From: Candidatus Planktophila lacus | GTDB taxonomy: Bacteria > Actinomycetota > Actinomycetes > Nanopelagicales > Nanopelagicaceae | Direction: 5' to 3' | NCBI RefSeq assembly: GCF_002288385.1 | Contig: NZ_CP016783.1 | Location: forward strand, 310,001 to 374,000 | DNA length: 64,000 bases | Shown here: positions 26,388 through 34,514 of the stretch, piece after piece | How the letters are laid out: every line of letters begins with the position of its first letter | Position numbering within the stretch: the first letter of the stretch is position 1 | Program-made: the position numbers and the translations under genes | The notes under the pieces: generated by a model | Told to the model about the DNA's origin: nothing | Seen by the model: only the letters and a program-made list of their open reading frames with translations | The model's database searches: none

Positions 26388-28142
26388 ATGAGCCCTCGTT
26401 ATGCTCTTCGTCGTGCCGTAGTTGTTGCATCTGCAAGCGCTTTGCTTCTCGGAACCGTTGTGGTTGCTGGAACAAACGCTGCATCTGCTGCAACAACACC
26501 AAAGACAGGTGGAATTCTCACTTTTCTTGAGCACGAACCACGTCTTGATCACCTAGATCCAAGCCGTATCTACACCGGACGCGACCTCGCGTTTATGAAT
26601 TCATTCCACACTCGTACTTTGGTTGCATACAACCCAGTCCCAGGTGCTGCAGGAGCAAACCTTGTTCCAGATCTAGCAACTAACACTGGTGTTCCAAGCA
26701 ACGCTGCTAAGACATGGAAGTTCACACTTCGTCCAGGCACAAAGTTCGAAGATGGAGTTCCAATTACTTGTGAGCACGTCCAATACGGTACATCTCGTGT
26801 ATTCGCACAAGATGTAATCAACAACGGACCTACTTACTTGCTTTCATGGCTTGATATTCCAAAAGATAAAGATGGAAATTCAATCTACGTTGGCCCATAC
26901 AAGAGCACCAAGGCAGCACAAGCTGCATTTAATAAGGCAGTCTCTTGCTCTAAGGACAACCGCACAATTACTTTCCAACTGAACAAGTCAATTGCTGACT
27001 TCAACTACTTGGCTACATACGGTGTTATCTCACCTATCCAAAAGAAGAAGGACACAGGCGATAAGTACGACCTAAACCCACAGGCAACAGGTCCATACAA
27101 GATCGTTGAAAACAGCAAGACACAGCTTCGTATGGTCCGTAACTCAAACTGGTCAAAAGCATCTGATCCAGTTCGTACTCCATACCCAGATGAAGTAATC
27201 ATCCAGTTCGGTCTTGATGAAGAAGTAATCGACCAGATCATGTTGGAAGACACAATTCCTTCAGCAATGAACTTTGGTGGACCACTTCCTTCAAATAAGG
27301 ACAAGTTCTTCACCGACGCAAAGTTCAAGAACCGTCGTATGAACAACTCAGATCCATACGCGATCTACATCGCATTTAACGTAAAGGCAATGCCTTGCTT
27401 GGAAATCCGCCAAGCGATGTACCACTCACGTGATGCGAAGGCTCTTCTTGACTATGCAGGCGGCCCAACTTACGCAGGTTCATATGCAACCGGCGTAATT
27501 AGCCCACTCGTAGCAGCTGACTACGCACCTACCAAGGTCGTAGGTCCAGGAAGCCCAGATTTCAAGCCTGAAGGAAATATCGTTAAGGCGAAGGAATTGA
27601 TGGAAATCGCAAAGACCAAGTGTCCTGCTGATTACAAGAAGGCAACTGAAGAAGGCATCACAATGGATGTTCGTCAGTCTGTAACACTTAACGACACAAT
27701 TCCAATCAACGAGGCTGCATACGCTCGCGCTGGAATCAAGGTTAAGTGGAACATCATCAGCGCTGGTTACTACTCAACAGTTATGAACCCTGACAAGCAG
27801 AAAGATATGTCTGCTTCTGGTTGGGGTGCTGACTGGGCAAATGCTTCAACAGTTATTCCAGAACTATTTGCATCATTCGGTGGATTTAACCTTTCACAGA
27901 ACACTGCTGATCCTGCTTACAAGGCCTTTGAAGATAAGGTCAACATTGCGATGAAGACAACCGATCGCAAGAAGCAAGCAGTAATGTGGAAAGAACTAGA
28001 TGCATATGCAATGAAGCAGATGTGGGTATTGCCAACAACGTTTGGTAAGGCTCAAGAAATTTGGGGCTCACAGCTTGCAAACGTCTTCTTCTGGGTACCT
28101 CAGGGTAACCCTGCATACGGAAAGATCTGGATTAACAACTAA
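26388..28142 (+). CDS. Peptide ABC transporter substrate-binding protein (family 5)
   Basis: 584 residues from ATG 26388, which has a gaaagga ribosome site and begins a proper signal peptide (RRAVVVASASALLLGTVVVAG, likely cleavage after ASA34). The mature protein opens with TPKTGGILTFLEHEP, the usual SBP family 5 start. It captures di-/oligopeptides for the flanking permeases. As in PstS, there is no lipobox cysteine, unusual for a single-membrane bacterium. Codon use appears strongly biased (many aag, cca, aca), suggesting high expression. Confidence 0.92.
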   Translation: MSPRYALRRAVVVASASALLLGTVVVAGTNAASAATTPKTGGILTFLEHEPRLDHLDPSRIYTGRDLAFMNSFHTRTLVAYNPVPGAAGANLVPDLATNTGVPSNAAKTWKFTLRPGTKFEDGVPITCEHVQYGTSRVFAQDVINNGPTYLLSWLDIPKDKDGNSIYVGPYKSTKAAQAAFNKAVSCSKDNRTITFQLNKSIADFNYLATYGVISPIQKKKDTGDKYDLNPQATGPYKIVENSKTQLRMVRNSNWSKASDPVRTPYPDEVIIQFGLDEEVIDQIMLEDTIPSAMNFGGPLPSNKDKFFTDAKFKNRRMNNSDPYAIYIAFNVKAMPCLEIRQAMYHSRDAKALLDYAGGPTYAGSYATGVISPLVAADYAPTKVVGPGSPDFKPEGNIVKAKELMEIAKTKCPADYKKATEEGITMDVRQSVTLNDTIPINEAAYARAGIKVKWNIISAGYYSTVMNPDKQKDMSASGWGADWANASTVIPELFASFGGFNLSQNTADPAYKAFEDKVNIAMKTTDRKKQAVMWKELDAYAMKQMWVLPTTFGKAQEIWGSQLANVFFWVPQGNPAYGKIWINN

Positions 28143-28194
28143 TCCAATTCTTTACCTGCAAGCGCTTTAAGTAGCGCAAATAGCAGTAGAGACA

Positions 28195-28232
28195 GGTACT
28201 TCCGGCGCTAAGCAATTGGCGTCGGAAGTACC
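28195..28232 (+). terminator. Hairpin after the binding-protein gene (terminator or attenuator)
   Basis: Perfect 10-bp stem ggtacttccg / cggaagtacc closing an 18-base loop, followed by ttctt. A smaller stem (gcgct / agcgc) is at 28162-28177. They lie in the 169-base gap before the second permease gene and could make the binding protein more abundant than the membrane parts. Confidence 0.6.
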
Positions 28233-28311
28233 TTCTTACTGATAGGTTCAACTTTCTTAAAAGTGCAAAGTGAAATAATCAAAGTAAAACAAACAAGAAG
28301 GGATTGAAGAG

Positions 28312-29307
28312 ATGCTGAAATTCATCGGGCGCCGCGCAATATTTGCAGCCTTCACAATCCTGATCGTCTCAGCCGTCGTCTTTGGAATCTTCTCTCTGCT
28401 CCCATTTGATCCAGCCGCCCTTACTTGTGGTCAGCGCTGTACTGATCAGATCGTTGAAGCAAATCGAGTTCGCTTAGGTTTTGATAAACCGATTTATGAG
28501 CAGTACTGGCTCTTCCTCTCGGGAATCTTCGCCGGCCGCACCTACGGTTCAGGTAGCGCAGCCTTTACCTGCCCTGCACCATCATTTGGATACTCCTTTA
28601 ACGAAAATGCCTGCGTCACCGACATGATTCGTGAAGCGCTACCAATCACAATCAGCTTGGCAATCGGTGCGCTTCTGCTCTGGCTCACAGTCGGAATTGG
28701 CCTCGGCATCGTTGCCGCTAAATTTAAAAACCGTTGGCCCGATACTGGTTCATCAGTCTTCGTGCTTCTAGCAACATCGCTTCCAACTTTCGTTACCGGC
28801 CTAGCACTTCTTATCTGGGTCACAATTAAATGGAAGCTAGTTCCACTTTCTCTGTCGGGTTACGTCTCAATCTTTGATAACCCATATAAATTCTTCCAAT
28901 ACTTCATCTTGCCGTGGATCACTTTGGCGATCGCCTATGCCGCGATCTACACCCGCTTTACACGTGCTGCTCTCCTTGAAACGCTGGGCGAGGATTACAT
29001 CCGCACCGCTCGCGCTAAGGGCGTTGGCGAACGTGTTGTCTTCTTCAAGCACACGCTTCGCGCCGTGCTAGCCCCATTGATTACTTTGGCTGGTCTCGAC
29101 TTTGCTGGCCTCATAGGCGGCGCAATCATTACCGAAACGATCTTCAACCTTCCTGGACTTGGTCGCCTCACACTGCGTTCGGTTTATGAATTCGATTTAT
29201 CGGTTGTACTTGCAACGACTATCTTGGCAGCGGTTGTAGTCATCGTTATGAACTTAATTGTCGATATGTTGTATGCCGTCCTTGATCCACGGGTGCGCAT
29301 CACATGA
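28312..29307 (+). CDS. Peptide ABC transporter permease, DppB/OppB type
   Basis: 331 residues: N-terminal helix after MLKFIGRRAIFAAFTILIV, the LGFDKPIYEQYWLFLSGI segment typical of DppB/OppB, and the EAA loop YIRTARAKGVGERVVFFKHTLRAVLAPL. Partner channel of the permease at 25.3 kb. An aaggga ribosome site precedes the ATG. Overlaps the next ATPase gene by 4 bases. Confidence 0.92.
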   Translation: MLKFIGRRAIFAAFTILIVSAVVFGIFSLLPFDPAALTCGQRCTDQIVEANRVRLGFDKPIYEQYWLFLSGIFAGRTYGSGSAAFTCPAPSFGYSFNENACVTDMIREALPITISLAIGALLLWLTVGIGLGIVAAKFKNRWPDTGSSVFVLLATSLPTFVTGLALLIWVTIKWKLVPLSLSGYVSIFDNPYKFFQYFILPWITLAIAYAAIYTRFTRAALLETLGEDYIRTARAKGVGERVVFFKHTLRAVLAPLITLAGLDFAGLIGGAIITETIFNLPGLGRLTLRSVYEFDLSVVLATTILAAVVVIVMNLIVDMLYAVLDPRVRIT

Positions 29308-30338
29308 CCGAACTTCTTCGCATTCAGGACCTCCACGTCTCATTTAAAACCGATGATGGCTTGGTTCGCGCCGTAGATGGCGTTTCACTAACTCTTAACG
29401 CTGGCGAAACTGTTGCGATCGTGGGCGAATCAGGTTCAGGAAAGACTGTCACTAGCCTTTCAGTAATGGGCCTTCATAAAAAAGGATCGGCCCAGATCTC
29501 GGGATCAATTTCGCTAAACGATGGCGGAACCTTCAAGGACGTTGTCTCGCTAAACGATGATGCGATCCGCGATATCCGCGGGCGCGCCGTTGCGATGATC
29601 TTCCAAGATCCAATGTCTTCACTTCACCCTTATTACAAGATCGGCAGCCAGCTCGCAGAGGCTTACTTGGTTCACAATCCAGGTAAGAAGAAAGAGGCGA
29701 TGGCTCGCGCTATCGAGATGCTTGATCTCGTCGGAATTCCAGAGCCAGCAAAGCGCGCGGTGGAATTTCCACACCAATTTTCAGGCGGTATGCGCCAGCG
29801 CGTAATGATCGCAATGGCGCTGATGAACTCACCACAAATCTTGATCGCCGATGAACCAACAACTGCGCTAGATGTAACTGTGCAGGCCCAGATCCTGGCG
29901 CTACTTTCAAAGCTTAAGAAAGAATTTAATATGGGTATCTTGTTGATTACCCACGACCTTGGCGTTGTTGCACAAGTGGCAGATCGCGTAAATGTTATGT
30001 ATGCAGGGCGCATCGTTGAAGAAGGCCCAGTCGATGACCTCTTCTACTCACCGCTTGCGCCATACACGCTTGGACTTCTCAAATCAGTGCCACGAGTTTC
30101 ATCAAAGAACGAACGCCTCAAGGCGATTCCAGGACAGCCACCTTCACTAATCAACCTGCCAGTTGGTTGCCCATTTGCGCCACGTTGTGAGTACAAGCAG
30201 CATTCATCTGAAGCCGGTTGCAACACAACCAAGCCTGAGCTAATCGGCACCTCAGCAACCCATCGTTCTCGCTGCCATATCCCTGAAGCCCTGCGCAATG
30301 ATTTATTTGCTAAAGAGTTAAAGGAGTTACAGTCATGA
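29304..30338 (+). CDS. Peptide ABC transporter ATPase, DppD/OppD type
   Basis: 344 residues. Walker [11 protein letters not shown]-loop [10 protein letters not shown], signature FSGGMRQRV, Walker [13 protein letters not shown], switch LLITHDLG, and the C-terminal oligopeptide/dipeptide tail with cysteines [11 protein letters not shown] ... CNTT ... RCH that in relatives binds an iron-sulfur cluster or stabilises the dimer. Powers peptide import with the next gene. Both ends overlap neighbours by 4 bases. Confidence 0.94.
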   Translation: MTELLRIQDLHVSFKTDDGLVRAVDGVSLTLNAGETVAIVGESGSGKTVTSLSVMGLHKKGSAQISGSISLNDGGTFKDVVSLNDDAIRDIRGRAVAMIFQDPMSSLHPYYKIGSQLAEAYLVHNPGKKKEAMARAIEMLDLVGIPEPAKRAVEFPHQFSGGMRQRVMIAMALMNSPQILIADEPTTALDVTVQAQILALLSKLKKEFNMGILLITHDLGVVAQVADRVNVMYAGRIVEEGPVDDLFYSPLAPYTLGLLKSVPRVSSKNERLKAIPGQPPSLINLPVGCPFAPRCEYKQHSSEAGCNTTKPELIGTSATHRSRCHIPEALRNDLFAKELKELQS

Positions 30339-31306
30339 GCGATGTAATTCTTAAAGTAGATAACCTTGTAAAGCACTTCCCAACTGGCAAGGGCAAGCGC
30401 GGTGAAAAGGAAGTTGTAAAGGCTGTCGACGGCATCTCCTTCGAGCTAAAGGCTGGCGAGACACTTGGCCTAGTAGGCGAATCCGGTTGCGGCAAGACAA
30501 CTGCTGGCCGCACAATCTTGAAGTTAACTGAACCTACTTCTGGAAAGTTAATCTTCGAAGATCAAGACATCACAGATTTCAAAGCGAGCAAGATGCGCGC
30601 CATCCGCGCCCAGATGCAGATCATCTTCCAAGATCCATACTCTGCGCTAAATCCGCGCCAGACAATCGGCAAGGTTATTTCTGCGCCATTTGAAATCCAG
30701 GGAATTACTCCACCAGAAGGCGTTAAGACTGCCGTGCAAAACCTAATGGCGCGCGTTGGTCTAAACCCAGAGCACTACAACCGCTACCCACATGAGTTCT
30801 CAGGCGGACAGCGCCAGCGCATCGGTATCGCTCGTGCAATCGCGTTAAAGCCACGTTTTATCGTTGCCGACGAACCAGTTTCAGCACTGGATGTTTCGAT
30901 CCAGGCCCAAGTAATTAACTTGCTGGAAGATCTGCAAGAAGAAGAGAAGATCAGCATGGTCTTTATCGCCCACGATTTATCTGTGGTGCAACATATTTCA
31001 GATCGCGTCGCAGTTATGTACCTCGGCAAGATGATGGAGATCGCAGCAACTGCTGATCTCTACGACAAGCCGCGCCATCCTTACACAACAGCGCTTCTAT
31101 CTGCGGTGCCACTGCCAGATCCACGATCTGAACGCACCCGCGAACGCATTATCTTGACCGGAGATCTGCCTAGCCCAATTAATCCACCATCGGGTTGTGT
31201 ATTTAATACCCGTTGCTGGAAGGCGCAAGATAAGTGCCGCACCGAAGTGCCACAGTTAGTACAACTCGGGGCTTCACAAGTGGCCTGCCACTTCCCCGAG
31301 AATTAA
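30335..31306 (+). CDS. Peptide ABC transporter ATPase, DppF/OppF type
   Basis: 323 residues. Walker [11 protein letters not shown]-loop [13 protein letters not shown], signature FSGGQRQRI, Walker [13 protein letters not shown], switch [10 protein letters not shown], and a C-terminal tail with GCVFNTRCW and CH. It pairs with the preceding ATPase. Start overlaps it by 4 bases. Last gene of the importer; a peptidase gene converges on it. Confidence 0.94.
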   Translation: MSDVILKVDNLVKHFPTGKGKRGEKEVVKAVDGISFELKAGETLGLVGESGCGKTTAGRTILKLTEPTSGKLIFEDQDITDFKASKMRAIRAQMQIIFQDPYSALNPRQTIGKVISAPFEIQGITPPEGVKTAVQNLMARVGLNPEHYNRYPHEFSGGQRQRIGIARAIALKPRFIVADEPVSALDVSIQAQVINLLEDLQEEEKISMVFIAHDLSVVQHISDRVAVMYLGKMMEIAATADLYDKPRHPYTTALLSAVPLPDPRSERTRERIILTGDLPSPINPPSGCVFNTRCWKAQDKCRTEVPQLVQLGASQVACHFPEN

Positions 31307-31330
31307 TCACCAGATTTCACTAGCCCTTCG

Positions 31331-31355
31331 GTAGAAATCTTCACCAGATTTCTAC
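31331..31355. terminator. Perfect hairpin across the pepO stop codon
   Basis: gtagaaatct / agatttctac with a 5-nt loop forms a perfect 10-bp stem that includes the last codons and stop of the peptidase gene. The 12-mer tcaccagatttc also occurs 33 bases earlier (31308), so an alternative pairing is possible. No T tract on either side; it may still separate the converging oppF and peptidase transcripts. Confidence 0.55.
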
Positions 31356-33293
31356 GCGATCCTTTTCAGCCAGCCACAATTTGTCGCCTTCGGTAACTTC
31401 AAAGGCCTCATAGAAATCACTGAGATTGGCAACGATCGCGTTACAACGGAACTCATATGGAGAATGCGGATCAGTTGCGATGCGACGACGCAGTTCTTCG
31501 GCCCGTACCTTGCCGCGCCATGCCTGCGCCCAAGATAAGAAGAAACGTTGTTCTCCCGTTAAACCATCGATTACAGGCGCTGGAGCGCCCTTTAGAGCCA
31601 ATTTATAAGCCTTAAAGCCGATTGCAAGGCCGCCGAGGTCTCCAATGTTTTCTCCGACCGTTAGAGCGCCATTTACATGGATATCTGGGGTCTCTTCTGG
31701 ATAAAGCGCATCGAATTGTTTGATCAACATATTTGCGCGCTTTTCAAACTCGGTGCGATCGGATTCGGTCCACCAATCGATCATGTTTCCATCGCCATCG
31801 AATTTAGAACCTTGGTCATCAAAGCCATGGCCAATTTCATGGCCGATAACCGCACCGATTCCGCCGTAATTGGCTGCGATATCGGCTTCCAAATCAAAGA
31901 ACGGTGGCTGCAAGATTGCCGCCGGAAAGACGATCTCATTCTGGATCGGGTGGTAATACGCGTTAACGGTCTGCGGGGTCATCAGCCATTCGGTCTTATC
32001 AACTGGTTTGCCGATCTTGGCCAATTCAATATCGCGTGAGAACTTGGTGATACGGCCAATGTTTCCAAAGAGGCCATCTCGGGTAATAGTTAGCGCCGAA
32101 TAATCACGCCACTTGTCGGGATAGCCGATCTTTGGCGTGAACTTTCCTAACTTATCTAAAGCCTTCGCTTTGGTTTCTGGACTCATCCAGGAAAGCTCGT
32201 TAATGCTGATGCGGTAGGCCTCAATCAAGTTATCAACTAGTTTAAGCATCGCAGTTTTGGCAGCTTCTGGGAAATGGCGCTGTACATAGATGCGGCCAAT
32301 GGCTTCGCCAAGTGCGCCTTCTACAAAGGAAATAGCGCGCTTCCAGCGAACTCGGATTTCGGGGGTGCCCGATAAAGTCTTGGCGTAGAAATCAAAGTTC
32401 TGATTTACAAATTCATCAGGCAGGTATGCCGCAGCACCTGAAATCAACTGCCACTTCATCCACGCCTTCCATGGGGCGGGATCAAAGTTTTCGAGGATGC
32501 TAGATAGACCAGTAAAGAATGGTGGTTGCTGCACAACAAGTTCGTCAAAAGCCGCCTTTGGAATCTGACTGTACTCAAGCCAAGTTGCCCAATCGAAATG
32601 TGGGGCAAGGGCGCAGAGCTCTTTGAAGGTCATCTTGTTATAGGTCAGTTCGACATCGCGATCTTTAACCTGATCAAAATGGTGTGATGCAATTTGGGCT
32701 TCTAGGGCGTAGATCTTTTCTGCTAAATCTGCACCGTTATCAATCTTGGCCAGCGCAAACATTTTGGCGACGTGGACTTTAAAGGCTTTGCGAATTTCTT
32801 CATATTGTTCTTCTCGGTAGTAAGCCTCATCGGGCAGAGATAGGCCGCCTTGCCCCAAATAGATAATGTTCATTTCCGAGTTCATGGCATCGCCATAAAT
32901 TCCAAGGCCAAATGCGCCACCTAGTCCGCGCATTTCAAGATCAGCCATCGTCTTAATAAATTGATCACGAGTTTCGATGCGATCGATTGCGGCGAGATCA
33001 TCTAGCAGGGGAGTAATGCCGGCTTTGGTGATCGCATCGGTGTCGAGGAAGCAGTCATATAAATCGCGAATCTTCTGGGCATCGCCTTCGCCTTTGGCGG
33101 TCTCGATGATTTCGCGGACCTGGGCTTCAGCCTCTAAATAGAGTTGGTAGGTAATGCCATCGGAGGAGCGATCTTGTGGGATCTCGTGGTCCTTGAGCCA
33201 GCGGCCATTGAAGTAGCGGTAGAGATCATCTTGGGGGCGAAAAGTTTTATCGATATGTGAAGGATCGATCCCACTACGTAGCTGCTTAGTCAT
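31341..33293 (-). CDS. pepO: M13-family metallopeptidase (PepO/neprilysin-like)
   Basis: 650 residues from ATG 33293, chosen for its aaaggaag ribosome site; a longer frame from 33407 would run through the MarR gene start and its promoter. Zinc site H485-E486-I-G-H489 (IGHEIGHGFDDQG) with the third ligand E548 and D552 in ENIGDLGG, the same 63-residue spacing as neprilysin. No signal peptide, so probably a cytosolic oligopeptidase that cleaves imported peptides; it lies directly after the peptide importer. A MarR-type gene and operator face its start. Confidence 0.93.
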   Translation of the reverse strand: MTKQLRSGIDPSHIDKTFRPQDDLYRYFNGRWLKDHEIPQDRSSDGITYQLYLEAEAQVREIIETAKGEGDAQKIRDLYDCFLDTDAITKAGITPLLDDLAAIDRIETRDQFIKTMADLEMRGLGGAFGLGIYGDAMNSEMNIIYLGQGGLSLPDEAYYREEQYEEIRKAFKVHVAKMFALAKIDNGADLAEKIYALEAQIASHHFDQVKDRDVELTYNKMTFKELCALAPHFDWATWLEYSQIPKAAFDELVVQQPPFFTGLSSILENFDPAPWKAWMKWQLISGAAAYLPDEFVNQNFDFYAKTLSGTPEIRVRWKRAISFVEGALGEAIGRIYVQRHFPEAAKTAMLKLVDNLIEAYRISINELSWMSPETKAKALDKLGKFTPKIGYPDKWRDYSALTITRDGLFGNIGRITKFSRDIELAKIGKPVDKTEWLMTPQTVNAYYHPIQNEIVFPAAILQPPFFDLEADIAANYGGIGAVIGHEIGHGFDDQGSKFDGDGNMIDWWTESDRTEFEKRANMLIKQFDALYPEETPDIHVNGALTVGENIGDLGGLAIGFKAYKLALKGAPAPVIDGLTGEQRFFLSWAQAWRGKVRAEELRRRIATDPHSPYEFRCNAIVANLSDFYEAFEVTEGDKLWLAEKDRVEIW

Positions 33294-33326
33294 GACTTCC
33301 TTTGTTCTCGTAACCGTCAAATAAGT

Positions 33327-33342
33327 AGTTGAAAGTTCAACT
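33327..33342. promoter_or_regulatory. Palindromic operator, likely for the MarR-type regulator
   Basis: Perfect 7-2-7 palindrome agttgaa ag ttcaact in the 76-base gap between the divergent pepO and marR starts. It overlaps the expected -35 region of marR, whose -10-like TATGAT is at 33358-33363. Position and symmetry fit a MarR dimer site controlling both genes. Confidence 0.65.
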
Positions 33343-33369
33343 TTGCGGTAATTAACGTATGATTGCCCT

Positions 33370-33852
33370 ATGGCACGGCAAAACGCTACCTCACCTCGCT
33401 GGCTCAACGCTGCTGAAATGAAGGCTTGGCGCCGCTATATCGTGGCTAGCCGGCGATTGCTCGAAGCCCTGGATTTAGACCTAGCCCACCATGAACTTTC
33501 GATGGCCGATTACGAGATTTTGGCTCAATTAAGTGATGCCCCAGAACGCCGGATGCGTATGTCAGAACTAGCCGATGTTGCGATGTTGTCGCGCTCGCGC
33601 CTTTCACATCGCATGAAAGTTATGGAGAAGGCCGGCTGGGTAAAGCGTGAGGCTTGCCCTATAGATAAGCGCGGATATTTTGCGGTGATGACCGCTAAGG
33701 GTTGGAAGGCGATCGTTGCAGCGGCCCCGGACCATGTAGAAAGCGTGCGCTCGCGATTTGTTGATCATTTATCGAAGGGCGATCAAGCAGCACTTGCAGA
33801 AATTTTCGAGCGAGTTTCAGATTCACTCCGTGAAGATTTGAAAGATAAATAA
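33370..33852 (+). CDS. MarR-family transcriptional regulator
   Basis: 160 residues: helical dimerisation ends around a winged helix (MRMSELADVAMLSRSRLSHRMKVMEKAGWVKREACPIDKRGYFAVMTAKG). The wing keeps the D-K-R-G motif. TATGAT ends 6 nt before the ATG, so translation is likely leaderless. Divergent from the peptidase gene with a palindrome between them. Inducer unknown. Confidence 0.9.
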   Translation: MARQNATSPRWLNAAEMKAWRRYIVASRRLLEALDLDLAHHELSMADYEILAQLSDAPERRMRMSELADVAMLSRSRLSHRMKVMEKAGWVKREACPIDKRGYFAVMTAKGWKAIVAAAPDHVESVRSRFVDHLSKGDQAALAEIFERVSDSLREDLKDK

Positions 33853-33857
33853 AAAAA

Positions 33858-33884
33858 CCCGCCACATAAAGTGGCGGGTTTTTT
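33858..33884. terminator. Bidirectional terminator between marR and the histone-like gene
   Basis: cccgccac / gtggcggg stem (8 bp), ataaa loop, A tract before and T tract after, so it can end transcripts from both sides. Confidence 0.93.
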
Positions 33885-33897
33885 ATTAAGTAATAAA

Positions 33898-34281
33898 TTA
33901 CTTAGCTGCTGCCTTCTTGCGGCGGCGCTTCTTTGGAGCAGCTGCTGGAGCTGCTGCCTTCTTGCGGCGGCGCTTTGGAGCTGCCTTCTTAGCTGCTGCC
34001 TTCTTGCGACGCTTTGGAGCTGCCTTCTTAGCTGCTGCCTTCTTGCGACGCTTTGGAGCTGCCTTCTTAGCTGCTGCCTTCTTGCGACGCTTTGGAGCTG
34101 CCTTCTTAGCTGCTGCCTTCTTGCGACGCTTTGGAGCTGCCTTCTTAGCTGCTGCCTTCTTGCGACGCTTTGGAGCTGCCTTCTTTACTGCTGCTTTCTT
34201 ACGGCGCTTCTTTGGAGCTGCTGCTGGAGCTGCTGCCTTCTTGCGACGCTTCTTTGGTGCTGCTTTCTTAGCTGCGGCCAC
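33898..34281 (-). CDS. Histone-H1-like Lys/Ala/Arg-rich repeat protein
   Basis: 127 residues almost only Ala, Lys, Arg and Pro, built from tandem units of the form AAAKKAAPKRRKK, with APAAAPKKRRKK variants near both ends. There is no folded HU domain: it is a free-standing version of the basic tails seen on actinobacterial HupS/HupB and on Hc1-like proteins. Likely a nucleoid protein that neutralises DNA charge. GTG start with a good Shine-Dalgarno (aggag, 6 nt before GTG) and a shared strong terminator after the TAA, so it is a real gene, not a composition artefact. Both opposite-strand open frames are Leu/Cys- or Phe/Ala-rich shadows. Confidence 0.85.
   Translation of the reverse strand: MAAAKKAAPKKRRKKAAAPAAAPKKRRKKAAVKKAAPKRRKKAAAKKAAPKRRKKAAAKKAAPKRRKKAAAKKAAPKRRKKAAAKKAAPKRRKKAAAKKAAPKRRRKKAAAPAAAPKKRRRKKAAAK
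34001..34156 (-). repeat. Tandem 39-bp coding repeats in the histone-like gene
   Basis: Units beginning ttcttgcgac start at 34001, 34040, 34079 and 34118 (exact 39-bp period), with a fifth that diverges from 34157 and a related partial unit before 34001. Each encodes one 13-residue block. The near identity at DNA level, including silent positions, points to recent slippage or recombination. Confidence 0.9.
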
Positions 34282-34514
34282 GTACTTCTCCTATCGGAAT
34301 GGTTCGGATCCGTCACCCAAACCTGTTCGTGGATAAGTGTGACGGAAATGTAAAAATATTGCTAGTACATAGCGAGAAAAAACGTAGTGCGTGTCGCAAT
34401 TTATTTTTTTAATTTTTTGTGCATTTAAGAAAAAATTATCGAAATGATTTACCGATTGGTAGCCGTTTTTTTAAGAAAATCTAGAAAATCTAGAAAAATT
34501 GACCCGATTTTTTC
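34282..34514. other. AT-rich gap with 9-bp tandem repeat
   Basis: 233 bases between the histone-like gene start and the end of the MFS gene. It holds the ribosome site of the former at its left end, long A and T runs, and a tandem gaaaatcta gaaaatcta gaaaaatt at 34475-34500. No gene seen. It should contain the promoter of the histone-like gene; I could not single out a convincing -10. Confidence 0.6.

Noticed and set aside
34001-34195. Regular 39-bp repeats as a CRISPR array
   Set aside because: There are no unique spacers; the units are contiguous and encode a regular 13-residue block.
33871-34353. Long plus-strand frames rich in Leu/Cys or Phe/Ala
   Set aside because: They are shadows of the 39-bp repeats of the histone-like gene on the minus strand, which has a ribosome site and terminator.
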